45,174 bases of DNA from Burkholderiales bacterium. GTDB taxonomy: Bacteria; Pseudomonadota; Gammaproteobacteria; Burkholderiales; Burkholderiaceae_C. Positions within the stretch are counted from its first letter, which is position 1. Each line of letters starts with the position of its first letter. The position numbers were made by a program, and so were the translations under genes. The notes under the pieces were generated by a model. That model was given only the letters and a program-made list of their open reading frames with translations. It was not told where the DNA came from and did no database searches. Of this stretch, positions 27,558 through 36,901 are shown piece after piece. The DNA is taken from contig JAUVYR010000007.1 in assembly GCA_030602985.1 (NCBI GenBank), forward strand, positions 1 to 45,174, given 5' to 3'.

Positions 27558-29825
27558 TTAATGCTTGGCCCGCCGCACCAGGGATGAGGTGTCGAGGATC
27601 AAAGACACACTGCCATCGCCCAGGATGGTGGCTCCCGACACGTTCGGGACCTTCTTGTAGTTGGCTTCCAGGTTTTTGATCACCACCTGCTGCTGCCCCA
27701 GCAATTCGTCCACCATGAGTGCCACACGAGAACCATCCGATTCGATCACGACCATGATGCTGTTGGCCGAACTGTCCCCCGCCTTGCGGGGTACGCCAAA
27801 GGTGCGGTCGATTTCGATGACCGGCATGTATTCGTCGCGAACCTTGACGAGCTGCGCATTCTGGGCCACGGTGTTGATCGACGTGGCTTCCACCTGGAAC
27901 GATTCCACCACCGAGGACAAGGGCAGGATATAGACTTCGTCGCTGACGCGCACGGTCATGCCGTCCATGATGGCCAGAGTCAGGGGCAGACGCACCTTGA
28001 CGCTCATGCCAAAGCCTTCAGAAGAATCGATCTCGACCGAGCCACCCAGCGCAGCGATGTTTTTCTTCACGACATCCATCCCGACGCCGCGTCCGGAAAC
28101 GTCGGTCACCACTTCGGCAGTGGAAAACCCCGGAGCGAAGATCAGACCCCAGACGTCCTGGTCGGGCATGTCGTCAGAGACATCGATGCCTTTGGAGCGA
28201 GCCTTGTCCAGTAGCTTTTGCCGGTTGAGTCCTTTGCCATCGTCGCGAACCTCGATCAGGATCGAGCCGCCCTGATGCGCCGCCGACAACGTGATGGTGC
28301 CCATTTCCGGCTTGCCACTGGCCAGGCGGACATCGGGCATTTCGATACCATGGTCACAGCTGTTACGGATCAGGTGCGTCAGGGGATCGGTGATCTTTTC
28401 GATCAGCCCCTTGTCCAGCTCTGTGGCTTCCCCGTGGGTGATGAGGTCCACCTTTTTGCCCAGCTTGCCCGCCAGATCCCGCAGCATGCGAGGGAATCGG
28501 CTGAATACCACCGACATGGGAATCATGCGGATGGACATGACCGATTCCTGCAGGTCACGCGTATTGCGTTCCAGGTCGGCCAGACCTGCAAGCAACTGCT
28601 GGTTGACGGCGGCATCCAGCGACTGACTGTATTGGGCCAGCATGGCCTGGGTGATCACCAGCTCTCCGACTTGATTGATCAGTTGATCGATCTTGCTGAC
28701 CGACACGCGCAGTGTGGTGGTTTCGAGCTGGGCCGTGGATGCGGTTCGCGAGGCCTTCGCCGCCTCGCGCGATTTGCTTTCTGCGGGCGGAGGAACGCTG
28801 ACGTTTGGTGAACCATCTGGAATGTCTACACCCAGGCTGGCCGCGTGATCACGTGGGTTCAGCGGGTTACCCGGAGCACCCGTGAACAGGCCGTAACCCT
28901 GGATCAGGTCTTCCGCGGGTACCGAGGTGCCGGTTTCATCCGTCACCGTAGAACCGACAGGGCTGCCGGGGGCGCCCGCAAACAGGCCAAAACCTTGTTC
29001 AATGATGTCTGCGCTATGGTCGTCCGCCGGGCCAGCTTGAGGTGAGGGCACGGGGGCAGGCGCCGATGTGGGAGCCGAGGCGGATTCCAGGCGAATTTTG
29101 TCCTTGGCGACATGGAAGGCGAAGAGATCCAGCAGATCATCATCGCTGCTGCTGGTGCTCAGGTCATAGATTCGGCAACCCTCCGCAGTGGATTCCTGAA
29201 GGATGGTTCCCAGCCCGGCAATGTCGCGAAAGAGATCTTTGATCGGATCGGCCAGACTCAAATCGCTCAGAGGGCCGATCACAGCGCGCAACGTTCGAGC
29301 CACACCAGGCGGTGACGCCGCAGGCATGCCGCCATGGGATGCAGGCGCTGGCGGCGGTGGCATCGGAGCGGGTGGGGGCGGTGGCGGTGGTGCAGCAACA
29401 GGGGGTGCAGCCAATGGCGCAGCGCCACTGGCGAGCACACGTATCCTTTCGACCAGACCAGATGTTTCAGGCGGTTCGCCGCCGATACCTTGATGCCGAG
29501 CCAGCAGTCCCTTCAAGGCGTCAGACGACTCCAGCAACACGTCCACCATGGGCATGGTGGGCGTGAGCTCATGCCGGCGTAGCTTGTCCAGCAGAGACTC
29601 CATCTGGTGGGTGAGTTCGGCCACATCCTCGAAGCCAAAAGTGGCCGCCCCACCCTTGATGGAGTGCGCACACCGGAAAATGGCATTCAGTTCCTCATCG
29701 TCGACCGTCTCCAGGTCGAGATTGAGCAGTTGCTGCTCCATTTGCTCCAGATTTTCCCCCGCCTCTTCAAAGAAGATCTGGTAGAACTGGGTCAAGTCAA
29801 AACCGTCGTTTTTATCGTCTGCCAT
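27558..29825 (-). CDS. cheA: Chemotaxis histidine kinase CheA
   Basis: HPt AHSIKGGAATFGF, Pro-rich linker, P3 dimerisation, HATPase (LTHLIRNSCDHGIE, VRDDGKGL, GRGVGMDVVKKNI), CheW-like P5. Confidence 0.97.
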   Translation of the reverse strand: MADDKNDGFDLTQFYQIFFEEAGENLEQMEQQLLNLDLETVDDEELNAIFRCAHSIKGGAATFGFEDVAELTHQMESLLDKLRRHELTPTMPMVDVLLESSDALKGLLARHQGIGGEPPETSGLVERIRVLASGAAPLAAPPVAAPPPPPPPAPMPPPPAPASHGGMPAASPPGVARTLRAVIGPLSDLSLADPIKDLFRDIAGLGTILQESTAEGCRIYDLSTSSSDDDLLDLFAFHVAKDKIRLESASAPTSAPAPVPSPQAGPADDHSADIIEQGFGLFAGAPGSPVGSTVTDETGTSVPAEDLIQGYGLFTGAPGNPLNPRDHAASLGVDIPDGSPNVSVPPPAESKSREAAKASRTASTAQLETTTLRVSVSKIDQLINQVGELVITQAMLAQYSQSLDAAVNQQLLAGLADLERNTRDLQESVMSIRMIPMSVVFSRFPRMLRDLAGKLGKKVDLITHGEATELDKGLIEKITDPLTHLIRNSCDHGIEMPDVRLASGKPEMGTITLSAAHQGGSILIEVRDDGKGLNRQKLLDKARSKGIDVSDDMPDQDVWGLIFAPGFSTAEVVTDVSGRGVGMDVVKKNIAALGGSVEIDSSEGFGMSVKVRLPLTLAIMDGMTVRVSDEVYILPLSSVVESFQVEATSINTVAQNAQLVKVRDEYMPVIEIDRTFGVPRKAGDSSANSIMVVIESDGSRVALMVDELLGQQQVVIKNLEANYKKVPNVSGATILGDGSVSLILDTSSLVRRAKH

Positions 29826-29884
29826 ATGCTGTTCTCTGAAAGTGGGCCGTTGCAGCGAGTCGGTTGGGCGTCAGGGCCTCAAAG

Positions 29885-30247
29885 TCAGCGAATCACCTTG
29901 TTGATGACCTCAATCAGCCGGGTGGGGTCAAAAGGCTTGACCAGCCAGCCGGTGGCACCGGCCGCACGACCGGCCTGCTTCATTTGATCGCTGGATTCCG
30001 TGGTCAGGATCAAGATCGGTGTGTTCTTGAAGTTCGGGTGTTCGCGCAACTTGCGAGTCAACCCGATGCCATCCAGTCGCGGCATGTTCTGGTCGGTCAG
30101 GACCAGGTCGAAAGTCTGTTTTTCAGCCTTTTCGAACGCGTCGACGCCATCGACCGCTTCCACGACCTTGAAGCCGGCCCCGACAAGGGTGAAAGAAACC
30201 ATCTTGCGCATGGATGCGGAATCATCAACAGCGAGAATCGAATGCAT
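29885..30247 (-). CDS. cheY: CheY-type single-domain response regulator
   Basis: ILAVDDSASMRKMV, FDLVLTDQNMPRLDGIGLTR, PILILTTESSDQMKQAGRAAGATGWLVKPFDP. Confidence 0.93.
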   Translation of the reverse strand: MHSILAVDDSASMRKMVSFTLVGAGFKVVEAVDGVDAFEKAEKQTFDLVLTDQNMPRLDGIGLTRKLREHPNFKNTPILILTTESSDQMKQAGRAAGATGWLVKPFDPTRLIEVINKVIR

Positions 30248-30289
30248 GTTGGTACCTTGTGACTAAAGCGATTGGTGATCGGTTGAAGG

Positions 30290-30790
30290 TCAGAACAACT
30301 CGATGGAGCCAGCGTCCATCTCGCTTTGCGTGACCGGGTTGGGGTTGCGTGGCATGTGGGTGACGACCACACCGGCTTCCTCTTCGTCGGGTTCCATGGC
30401 CTGGTCCGCCAGAATGTAAGCGCAGCCCTTGAGCATCTTGCCAATGTGCACCAGCAGTTGCGTGGACATGTCGTGGAATTGCAATTCTGTGACAGCTTGG
30501 TGCAACGCTTCACGCAACTCAGCAGATTGCGGGTGGCCGTCCATGGATTCTGCGACTTCCATGGCCTTGTTGAAACGGTCCAGCAGGTTGCCGGTGGCGT
30601 GGTCAAGCAGACCCTCCAATCGCTTGAGATCGTTCATGGCGACCAGCAAGGAGTCCTGGAGGTCCGCCACCACAGTCACGTCCATTTCCACCGCGAAGTC
30701 GCTGATGCGATCCTCCAGTGGTTCGATGGTGGTGAATTCTTCTCGAGGCCAACGGCGTTGGTCTGGCGATGAATCGGGTGTGGTGTCCAT
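30290..30790 (-). CDS. CheZ-like chemotaxis phosphatase (short, divergent)
   Basis: 166 aa helical protein with LQFHDMSTQLLVHIGKML, the DxxxQ spacing of the CheZ active site (E. coli FQDLTGQ); immediately upstream of cheY. Confidence 0.6.
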   Translation of the reverse strand: MDTTPDSSPDQRRWPREEFTTIEPLEDRISDFAVEMDVTVVADLQDSLLVAMNDLKRLEGLLDHATGNLLDRFNKAMEVAESMDGHPQSAELREALHQAVTELQFHDMSTQLLVHIGKMLKGCAYILADQAMEPDEEEAGVVVTHMPRNPNPVTQSEMDAGSIELF

Positions 30791-30925
30791 GGCCTAAATA
30801 TAAGCGGTTGACAGTAGGTAAGCCAGCGTTAAATGACGAGATGAATCAAAATGACAGGGAAAAAGTGTACTCGTTTGCTTGAAAATGCTCTATCGGCCAT
30901 TTAGGACTTTGCTACAGAGAACAGT

Positions 30926-32017
30926 TTGACAGATTTCCACCTGATTCATATTGAGGACAACCCTGCCGATCATGAGCTTGTCTTGCGCACGCTTGATCGG
31001 TGTGACGTGCCTTGCCGTGTCACCTGGGTCGACAGTCTGGAGGCTTTTCAGGAGGCTTTTGCCTCCACCCCTGTGGATGCGGTGTTGGCGGACTACCACC
31101 TCGCTGGTTTTTCAGGGATGGAAGCCTGGGAATGGTTGCGTTCGCAAACCCTGGAGCTGCCATTCATTCTGGTGTCTGGGGCGATCGGTGAAGCCACGGT
31201 GGCCGATGCCATGATTCGCGGGGTGAGCGACTACGTGGACAAGCATCACCTGCAGAGGTTGCCCCTGGTGCTGCAGCGCTCGCTCGAATTTCACGACGCC
31301 CGGCGGGCGCAAGCGCAGGCCCGACGGGCCCTGGAAGAGTCCCGCCAGCGCTTGCTCAGCTTGACCGAACATTTGCAGCAGAGCATCGATCGCGAACGGG
31401 CAGATATTGCCCGCGAAATCCACGACGATATCGGGGGGGCGCTGGCGGCGGTCAAGCTGGACCTGTCATGGCTGTCTCGTCGGCTCAGCGACGAAGCATC
31501 GCAGCGCCATGTACAAGCCGGCTTGGCCATGGTGGAGCATGCGCTGGGTGCCAGCCAGCGCATCATGCGCAACCTGCGGCCCGCTGTGCTGGACCAGGGT
31601 CTATGGCCGGCTTTGCAGTGGCTCACGCAGACCTTTGCCGATCGTTCAGGCCTGCATGTGCACTTGAACGGTCGACTGAGCCGGGAGGTGTCCCCCGATC
31701 AGGCCATGGTGGTGTACCGCACAGCCCAGGAAGCCCTGACCAATGTGCTCAAGCATGCCGGTGCTCGGGAGGTGCGGCTGGACATCAGCGATCTGGAAAA
31801 CTGCCTGACCCTGGAGATCAGTGACAATGGCAGGGGAGCTACCCCGGAAGATCTGGCCAAATTGCAATCATTCGGGTTGCTGGGTCTGAAAGAGCGCGCG
31901 CACAGTGTGGGGGGATGGCTGGATGTCGTCACGCAGCCTTCGCAAGGGATGACGCTGATACTGTCCATCCCGCTGTCGGGTGCGTCCTCCGTCGAATCCT
32001 GGGAGACTTCAGAGTGA
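30926..32017 (+). CDS. Hybrid sensor kinase with N-terminal receiver (REC-HisKA_3-HATPase_c)
   Basis: N-terminal REC (HIEDNPADHELVL...AVLADYHLAGFSGMEAWEWL), HisKA_3 (ERADIAREIHDDIGGALAAVKLDLSWL), HATPase (TAQEALTNVLKHAGA, ISDNGRGA, GLLGLKERAHSVGG). TTG start. Confidence 0.92.
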   Translation: MTDFHLIHIEDNPADHELVLRTLDRCDVPCRVTWVDSLEAFQEAFASTPVDAVLADYHLAGFSGMEAWEWLRSQTLELPFILVSGAIGEATVADAMIRGVSDYVDKHHLQRLPLVLQRSLEFHDARRAQAQARRALEESRQRLLSLTEHLQQSIDRERADIAREIHDDIGGALAAVKLDLSWLSRRLSDEASQRHVQAGLAMVEHALGASQRIMRNLRPAVLDQGLWPALQWLTQTFADRSGLHVHLNGRLSREVSPDQAMVVYRTAQEALTNVLKHAGAREVRLDISDLENCLTLEISDNGRGATPEDLAKLQSFGLLGLKERAHSVGGWLDVVTQPSQGMTLILSIPLSGASSVESWETSE

Positions 32018-32643
32018 TCAAGGTGATGTTGTGTGACGATCATGCCGTGGTGCGCCGAGGCGTCAAGGACACCTTGATGGAGGCCACGGACATCAAGGTC
32101 ATCGGCGAAGCCGATGGCTACGCCGGTCTGCGTGAACTGATCCGCCAGCAGCGCCCCGACGTGCTGTTGCTCGATGTGGACCTGCCTGGGCGCAGCGGGT
32201 TGGAAATCCTGGCCAGCTTGCAGGACGAGGAGCCACCGATTCGGACGGTGATGGTGTCCATGTACCCGGAAGACCAGTATGCGCTGCGGTGTCTGAAAGC
32301 CGGTGCCATGGGTTATCTGAACAAAGGCGGAGATCCCGCCGATCTGCTCTCGGCGGTTCGCACCGTGGCACAAGGGCGCAAGTTCATCACGGCACCGATT
32401 GCCGAATTGCTGGCCAATCATCTCAGCGCCCCCGATTCTGCCGAGTTACACGATGCGCTGTCGGAGCGTGAGTTGCAGACCCTGAAAAAAATCGCTTCGG
32501 GGAAAAAGCTCTCTCAAATCGCTGAAGAACTGATGATCAGCCCCAAGACCGTGAGCGTTTATCGCGCACGCGTGCTAGAGAAACTCGGGCTGAGCAACAA
32601 CGCCGAACTCACGGTCTACGCGATTCGCAACAAGCTGGTTTGA
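32014..32643 (+). CDS. NarL/LuxR-family DNA-binding response regulator
   Basis: VMLCDDHAVVRRGVKDTL...VLLLDVDLPGRSGLEIL REC and C-terminal HTH LSERELQTLKKIASGKKLSQIAEELMISPKTVSVYRARVLEKLGLSNNAEL; GTGA overlap with the kinase. Confidence 0.95.
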   Translation: MIKVMLCDDHAVVRRGVKDTLMEATDIKVIGEADGYAGLRELIRQQRPDVLLLDVDLPGRSGLEILASLQDEEPPIRTVMVSMYPEDQYALRCLKAGAMGYLNKGGDPADLLSAVRTVAQGRKFITAPIAELLANHLSAPDSAELHDALSERELQTLKKIASGKKLSQIAEELMISPKTVSVYRARVLEKLGLSNNAELTVYAIRNKLV

Positions 32644-32649
32644 ATCGAC

Positions 32650-33417
32650 TCAGTTGCCCAGGAACAGGTTGGCGATCACTTGCATCAGCTGGCTCACAGG
32701 CCGGTCCAGCATGGGCAGTGTGAAGGCAATGCCCAGCAGGCCGACCGACAGCGTGAGCGGAAAGCCGATGGCGAAGACGTTCATCTGGGGAGCGATGCGG
32801 GACATGACGCCCATAACCACATTGATGAACAGCAACATGCCGATCATGGGCAGGGCGATCCACAAACCGTAATAGAAGATCACGCCGCCCAGCTCATGCA
32901 GGCGCATCGTGCGAACGGCGCCCAGCATGGCGTCGCCGACCGGGAAGGTTTCAAAGCTTGCTGCCACGGCCATGATGAGCAGCAGGTGCCCGTTCATGAC
33001 CACAAACAGCAGCATAGCCATGTTGCCGAAGAAGCGACCCACCGTGCTGGTCTGGGAGTTGGTGGTGGGATCAAAGAAACCGGCAAAGTTCAGACCCATT
33101 TGCAAGCCCACGATCTCACCGGCCATTTCCACCGCGGCAAACACGATACGTACCGCCAGACCGATGGCCACGCCAATGGCAATCTGCTGGATTACTGCGC
33201 CCAGCGCTTCCGTGCTGGTCAGCGACACCATGGGGGGCTCAGGCAGTGCGGGCTGGATGCAGACCGCAATCACGAATGCGAGACCGATCTTGGTGCGCAT
33301 GGGCACCGACCGCGACGAGAAAATCGGTGCGCTGGCAAAAACGGCGAGCACACGGAGGAAGGGCCAGAAGATGGGCGAAATCCACGCCATGATCTGCGCT
33401 TCCGTGAAGCTGATCAT
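32650..33417 (-). CDS. fliR: Flagellar export apparatus protein FliR
   Basis: MISFTEAQIMAWISPIFWPFLRVLAVFASAPIFSSRSVPMRTKIGLAFVIA; fli order. Confidence 0.96.
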   Translation of the reverse strand: MISFTEAQIMAWISPIFWPFLRVLAVFASAPIFSSRSVPMRTKIGLAFVIAVCIQPALPEPPMVSLTSTEALGAVIQQIAIGVAIGLAVRIVFAAVEMAGEIVGLQMGLNFAGFFDPTTNSQTSTVGRFFGNMAMLLFVVMNGHLLLIMAVAASFETFPVGDAMLGAVRTMRLHELGGVIFYYGLWIALPMIGMLLFINVVMGVMSRIAPQMNVFAIGFPLTLSVGLLGIAFTLPMLDRPVSQLMQVIANLFLGN

Positions 33418-33443
33418 TGGGCCGTCCATGCTGCGCTTTCGCT

Positions 33444-33713
33444 TCAGATGGCGTAGTCAGGCAGCGAGAGCAGGGTGCGGCGCAGGAAGTCCACCAGGGT
33501 CACCAGCATCCAGGGCCCCGCAATCGCAAACACCGCCACGGCCGCCACCAGTTTCGGCACGAAGGAGAGGGTGGCTTCATTGATCTGGGTCAGTGCCTGG
33601 AACAGACTGATGACCAACCCGACGAGCAGCACGGTGCCCAGCACAGGGGCGGACACGCCGATCAGAATGAACAGGGCGTTTTGACCAATCGTCAGGGCGG
33701 CTTGAGCGTCCAT
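33444..33713 (-). CDS. fliQ: Flagellar export apparatus protein FliQ
   Basis: 89 aa, two TM helices, GLVISLFQALTQINEATLSFVPKL. Confidence 0.97.
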   Translation of the reverse strand: MDAQAALTIGQNALFILIGVSAPVLGTVLLVGLVISLFQALTQINEATLSFVPKLVAAVAVFAIAGPWMLVTLVDFLRRTLLSLPDYAI

Positions 33714-33727
33714 GGGTGTCTTTCTGT

Positions 33728-34507
33728 TCAGGTACTGAAGCTGGCAGCCAGAGAGCCGATGAGCAAATTCCAGCCATCGGCAAGGACAAACAGCATGAGT
33801 TTGAAGGGCAGGGCCACCAGCACGGGTGACAGCATCATCATCCCCAGCGACATGAGGATGCTGGCCACGATCATGTCAATCACCAGAAAGGGGATGAAGA
33901 TCATGAAGCCGATCATGAAGGCGGTTTTGAGCTCACTGATCACAAAGGCAGGTACCAGGACGCGCAAGGGGGCGGTATCGACCGTGACGTCCGGTTCCAG
34001 GTTGGCCAGGCGCGCGAACAGCTCGAAATCGGCCTGACGGGTTTGCGCCTTCATGAATTCCCGCATCGGTACTTCGCCTCTGGCCAGGGCTTCTTCAAAG
34101 CTGATGGCGTTTTGTGTGTACGGTAAGTAAGCGGTTTCGTAAACGCGATCCAGCGTGGGGCCCATGACAAAGAGAGTCAGGAACAAGGACAGCCCCACGA
34201 TCACCTGGTTGGGGGGGGATGCCTGTGTACCCAAGGCCTGACGCAGCAGGGACAGGACGATCACGATGCGCGTGAAGGCCGTCATCATGAGAAGGACGGC
34301 CGGCAAAAACGACAGTGCTGTGAAAAACAGCAGAGTCTGGATGGGCACCGAAAAGCTGGTGCCGCCGGCGCCTTGACCGACAATCAGGGGCAGGCCGGGC
34401 GGGGGTGCCGTCTGGGCATAAGCGGCTGAGGCACCGAGCAAGAGCAGCCACAGCCCCAGACCGGTCAGCAAGCCGTTGCGCACCAAGCCATACACACCCA
34501 GCTTCAT
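33728..34507 (-). CDS. fliP: Flagellar export apparatus protein FliP
   Basis: TLLFFTALSFLPAVLLMMTAFTRIVIVLSLLRQALGTQASPPNQVIVGLSLFLTLFVM. Confidence 0.98.
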   Translation of the reverse strand: MKLGVYGLVRNGLLTGLGLWLLLLGASAAYAQTAPPPGLPLIVGQGAGGTSFSVPIQTLLFFTALSFLPAVLLMMTAFTRIVIVLSLLRQALGTQASPPNQVIVGLSLFLTLFVMGPTLDRVYETAYLPYTQNAISFEEALARGEVPMREFMKAQTRQADFELFARLANLEPDVTVDTAPLRVLVPAFVISELKTAFMIGFMIFIPFLVIDMIVASILMSLGMMMLSPVLVALPFKLMLFVLADGWNLLIGSLAASFST

Positions 34508-34836
34508 GGCGTGTCACCGCCTGATGATGCATGCAGATCGCGGGCGACCTCACGGTAGCTGGCCGGGACGGGCACTTTCTGGGTGTACAGGGTGTTGATC
34601 TGCTGGGGTGTGATGCCGAGAGTCAGCTGCACCGGGCCCTCAGGCCCTTCCAGCTCGACCACAGCCACACGCTGCTGGGTGCCCACCATGATCTGCGACA
34701 CCAGGCGCAACTTCGCTCCCTGGCCGGTCCCTATGGGAGCCGTCCGTTTCTTGATCCACTGGACACCCCAGGCCAGCAAGCCCATGAGGAGGAGCAGGCC
34801 CAGAGCCGGGGCAAAGGCGGCAAAGGAGTGACTCAT
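34504..34836 (-). CDS. fliO: Flagellar biosynthetic protein FliO
   Basis: Single N-terminal TM, LRLVSQIMVGTQQRVAVVEL..LTLGITPQQINTLY; between fliN and fliP. Confidence 0.93.
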   Translation of the reverse strand: MSHSFAAFAPALGLLLLMGLLAWGVQWIKKRTAPIGTGQGAKLRLVSQIMVGTQQRVAVVELEGPEGPVQLTLGITPQQINTLYTQKVPVPASYREVARDLHASSGGDTP

Positions 34837-35255
34837 CAGTTTCGACTCAGGCGGCGCAGCCGTTCAGAGGGCGTGACGATATCGGTCAGGCGAATACCAA
34901 ACTTTTCGTTGACCACCACCACCTCGCCCTGCGCGATCAGATAGCCATTCACCAGCACGTCCATTGGCTCACCGGCCAGCGCATCCAGCTCCACAATGGA
35001 GCCCTGTGCCAGCTGCAGGATGTATTTGATGGGCACCTTGGTGCGCCCAAGCTCCACCGAGAGCTGGACAGGAATATCCAGCACCATACTGATGTCGTTG
35101 TTTCCCGCCGGATTGGCCGGGGTATTGCCGTCAAAGTGAGGGGCACCTGAGGCGAATTCATCATTGACACCGCCGGTCTGTTCCTGCAAGGCCTGGGCCC
35201 AGTCGTCGGCAATGGCGTCATCATCCACTTTGGGGGCGTCGTTTTCTTCAGTCAT
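34836..35255 (-). CDS. fliN: Flagellar motor switch protein FliN
   Basis: MVLDIPVQLSVELGRTKVPIKYILQLAQGSIVELDALAGEPMDVLVNGYLIAQGEVVVVNEKFGIRLTDIV. Confidence 0.97.
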   Translation of the reverse strand: MTEENDAPKVDDDAIADDWAQALQEQTGGVNDEFASGAPHFDGNTPANPAGNNDISMVLDIPVQLSVELGRTKVPIKYILQLAQGSIVELDALAGEPMDVLVNGYLIAQGEVVVVNEKFGIRLTDIVTPSERLRRLSRN

Positions 35256-36249
35256 GTTGATCTCCATGCCAGCTGCTGTCGCGTTCACGTATCAGCCGGG
35301 TCACCTTCAGGGCGTACTTGCCATTGTGTGTGCCGTACTCGCCTTCCAGGACGGGCACGCCGTCCACACGGGCTTCTATGATGCGCTCCCGTTCGAGTTC
35401 GATGAAATCCCCCACCTTCATGGCCAGCAATTGCTCCACTGTGGTCCTCGTGGTGGCCAGTTCAGCGGTCAGCTCGACCTCGGCCGACTGGATTTCGTTG
35501 CTCAGCAATCGGACCCAGCGGCGATCCACTTCCATGGAGTCGCCTTGCGAGGTCGAGTACAGGACATCTCGAATGGGCTCCAGCGTCGAGTAAGGGATGC
35601 ACAGGTGCAGTGAGCCGGTGATGTCACCAATTTCCAGCGTGAAGCTGGTGCTGACCACAATCTCGCTGGGCGTGGCGATGTTGGCGAACTGCGGCTGCAT
35701 TTCCGAGCGCTGGTAAGCGAGTTCCAGCGGGTAAATGCCTCGCCACGCCTTTTTGTACTCCTCGGAAACCACTTCCACCATGCGGTTGATGACCCGTTGC
35801 TCGGTGGGCGAGAAGTCACGCCCTTCGATGCGGGTGTGAAACTTGCCGTTGCCCCCGAACAGGCTGTCGATCACGCCGAACAGCAGTGTGGGTTCGCAGA
35901 CGATCAGGCCACTGCCACGCAAGGGGCGCACGGCCATGATGTTGAAGTTGGTGGGGACCACCAACTCCCGCAGGAACATGCTGTACTTCTGTACCTGTAC
36001 TGTACCGACCGAGATTTCCGGGCTGCGGCGAATGAAATTGAACAGGCCCACCCGCATGTTCCGGGCGAAGCGCTCGTTGATGACCTCCATCGTGGGCATG
36101 CGCCCACGAACGATCCGCTCCTGACTGGCCAGGTTGTAGTCCCGGATGCCGGTGGTGTCGAACTCCTCCTTGGCGAGTTTCTGGCTTTCGCCAGTCACCC
36201 CCTCGAGCAGGGCATCGATCTCATCCTGGGAGAGAAAGGCTTCGCTCAT
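35248..36249 (-). CDS. fliM: Flagellar motor switch protein FliM
   Basis: EAFLSQDEIDALLEGV (EIDALL motif), LASQERIVRGRMPTMEVINERFARNMR. Confidence 0.98.
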   Translation of the reverse strand: MSEAFLSQDEIDALLEGVTGESQKLAKEEFDTTGIRDYNLASQERIVRGRMPTMEVINERFARNMRVGLFNFIRRSPEISVGTVQVQKYSMFLRELVVPTNFNIMAVRPLRGSGLIVCEPTLLFGVIDSLFGGNGKFHTRIEGRDFSPTEQRVINRMVEVVSEEYKKAWRGIYPLELAYQRSEMQPQFANIATPSEIVVSTSFTLEIGDITGSLHLCIPYSTLEPIRDVLYSTSQGDSMEVDRRWVRLLSNEIQSAEVELTAELATTRTTVEQLLAMKVGDFIELERERIIEARVDGVPVLEGEYGTHNGKYALKVTRLIRERDSSWHGDQHD

Positions 36250-36270
36250 GATGAAGAGTCCTTGTGGGCC

Positions 36271-36795
36271 TTACTGGACAATCAGGTTGGCAAACAGCAC
36301 CGCCTGGATCGGACTTTCCGCACGCGGGGTCGAAATCAGGCCGGTTTCCTGGCGTACCAGTTCGAGGATGTCAGCGGCGAGCTGGTCTTTCCCTTCTGCA
36401 TTCAGCAACTCCTGGGCTGTGCGGCGCGACACCTGACGCAGAATGCCGTCACGAATCGTCGGCAGGAAGGCGGTGATCTGGGCGCTGGTGGCCGCATCTG
36501 CCACCTGCAAGGTGATGCCCACCTGCGCAAAACGGATCACGCCCGGATCGGCCAGGTTGATCACGACCGGGTCAAGCGGCATGAACTGGGGGGGAGTGCG
36601 GGGTCGCGCCACGGGTTGCGTGGCCTGGGGTGCGCTGGCTTCATCGAAGTCGTCATCCGACCCCCCGGACATCATCAAAAACAACACGGCGCCGCCTGCG
36701 GCCAGCAACAACACCAGTACAGCTGCAATGCTGATGATCAGCAGCTTTTTGCTTTTCGGCTTGGTCTCTGCATCAGCGGCAGGTTTGTCGGCCAT
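36271..36795 (-). CDS. fliL: Flagellar basal body-associated protein FliL
   Basis: N-terminal TM, FMPLDPVVINLADPGVIRFAQVGITLQVAD...IRDGILRQVSRRTAQELLNAEGKDQL. Confidence 0.96.
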   Translation of the reverse strand: MADKPAADAETKPKSKKLLIISIAAVLVLLLAAGGAVLFLMMSGGSDDDFDEASAPQATQPVARPRTPPQFMPLDPVVINLADPGVIRFAQVGITLQVADAATSAQITAFLPTIRDGILRQVSRRTAQELLNAEGKDQLAADILELVRQETGLISTPRAESPIQAVLFANLIVQ

Positions 36796-36830
36796 GGGGG
36801 TTCACCTTCATTTGAAAACAATCAATGGGA

Positions 36831-36847
36831 GATGCAAAAAATGCATC
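36831..36847. repeat. Inverted repeat GATGCA-AAAAA-TGCATC upstream of fliL
   Basis: Perfect 6-bp arms and 5-nt loop, 36-52 nt upstream of the fliL start. Confidence 0.7.
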
Positions 36848-36901
36848 CACCAAGGTATTGTGTCATGAGGATTATCCGGTGGGGTATTGAATCCTTGAGC
36901 G

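Noticed and set aside
30880-30925. Minus-strand sigma28 promoter for the che operon (GCCGATAG near 30890)
   Set aside because: The -10-like element is good, but at the 11-nt spacing the -35 reads TGTAGCAA, a poor match to TAAAGTTT.
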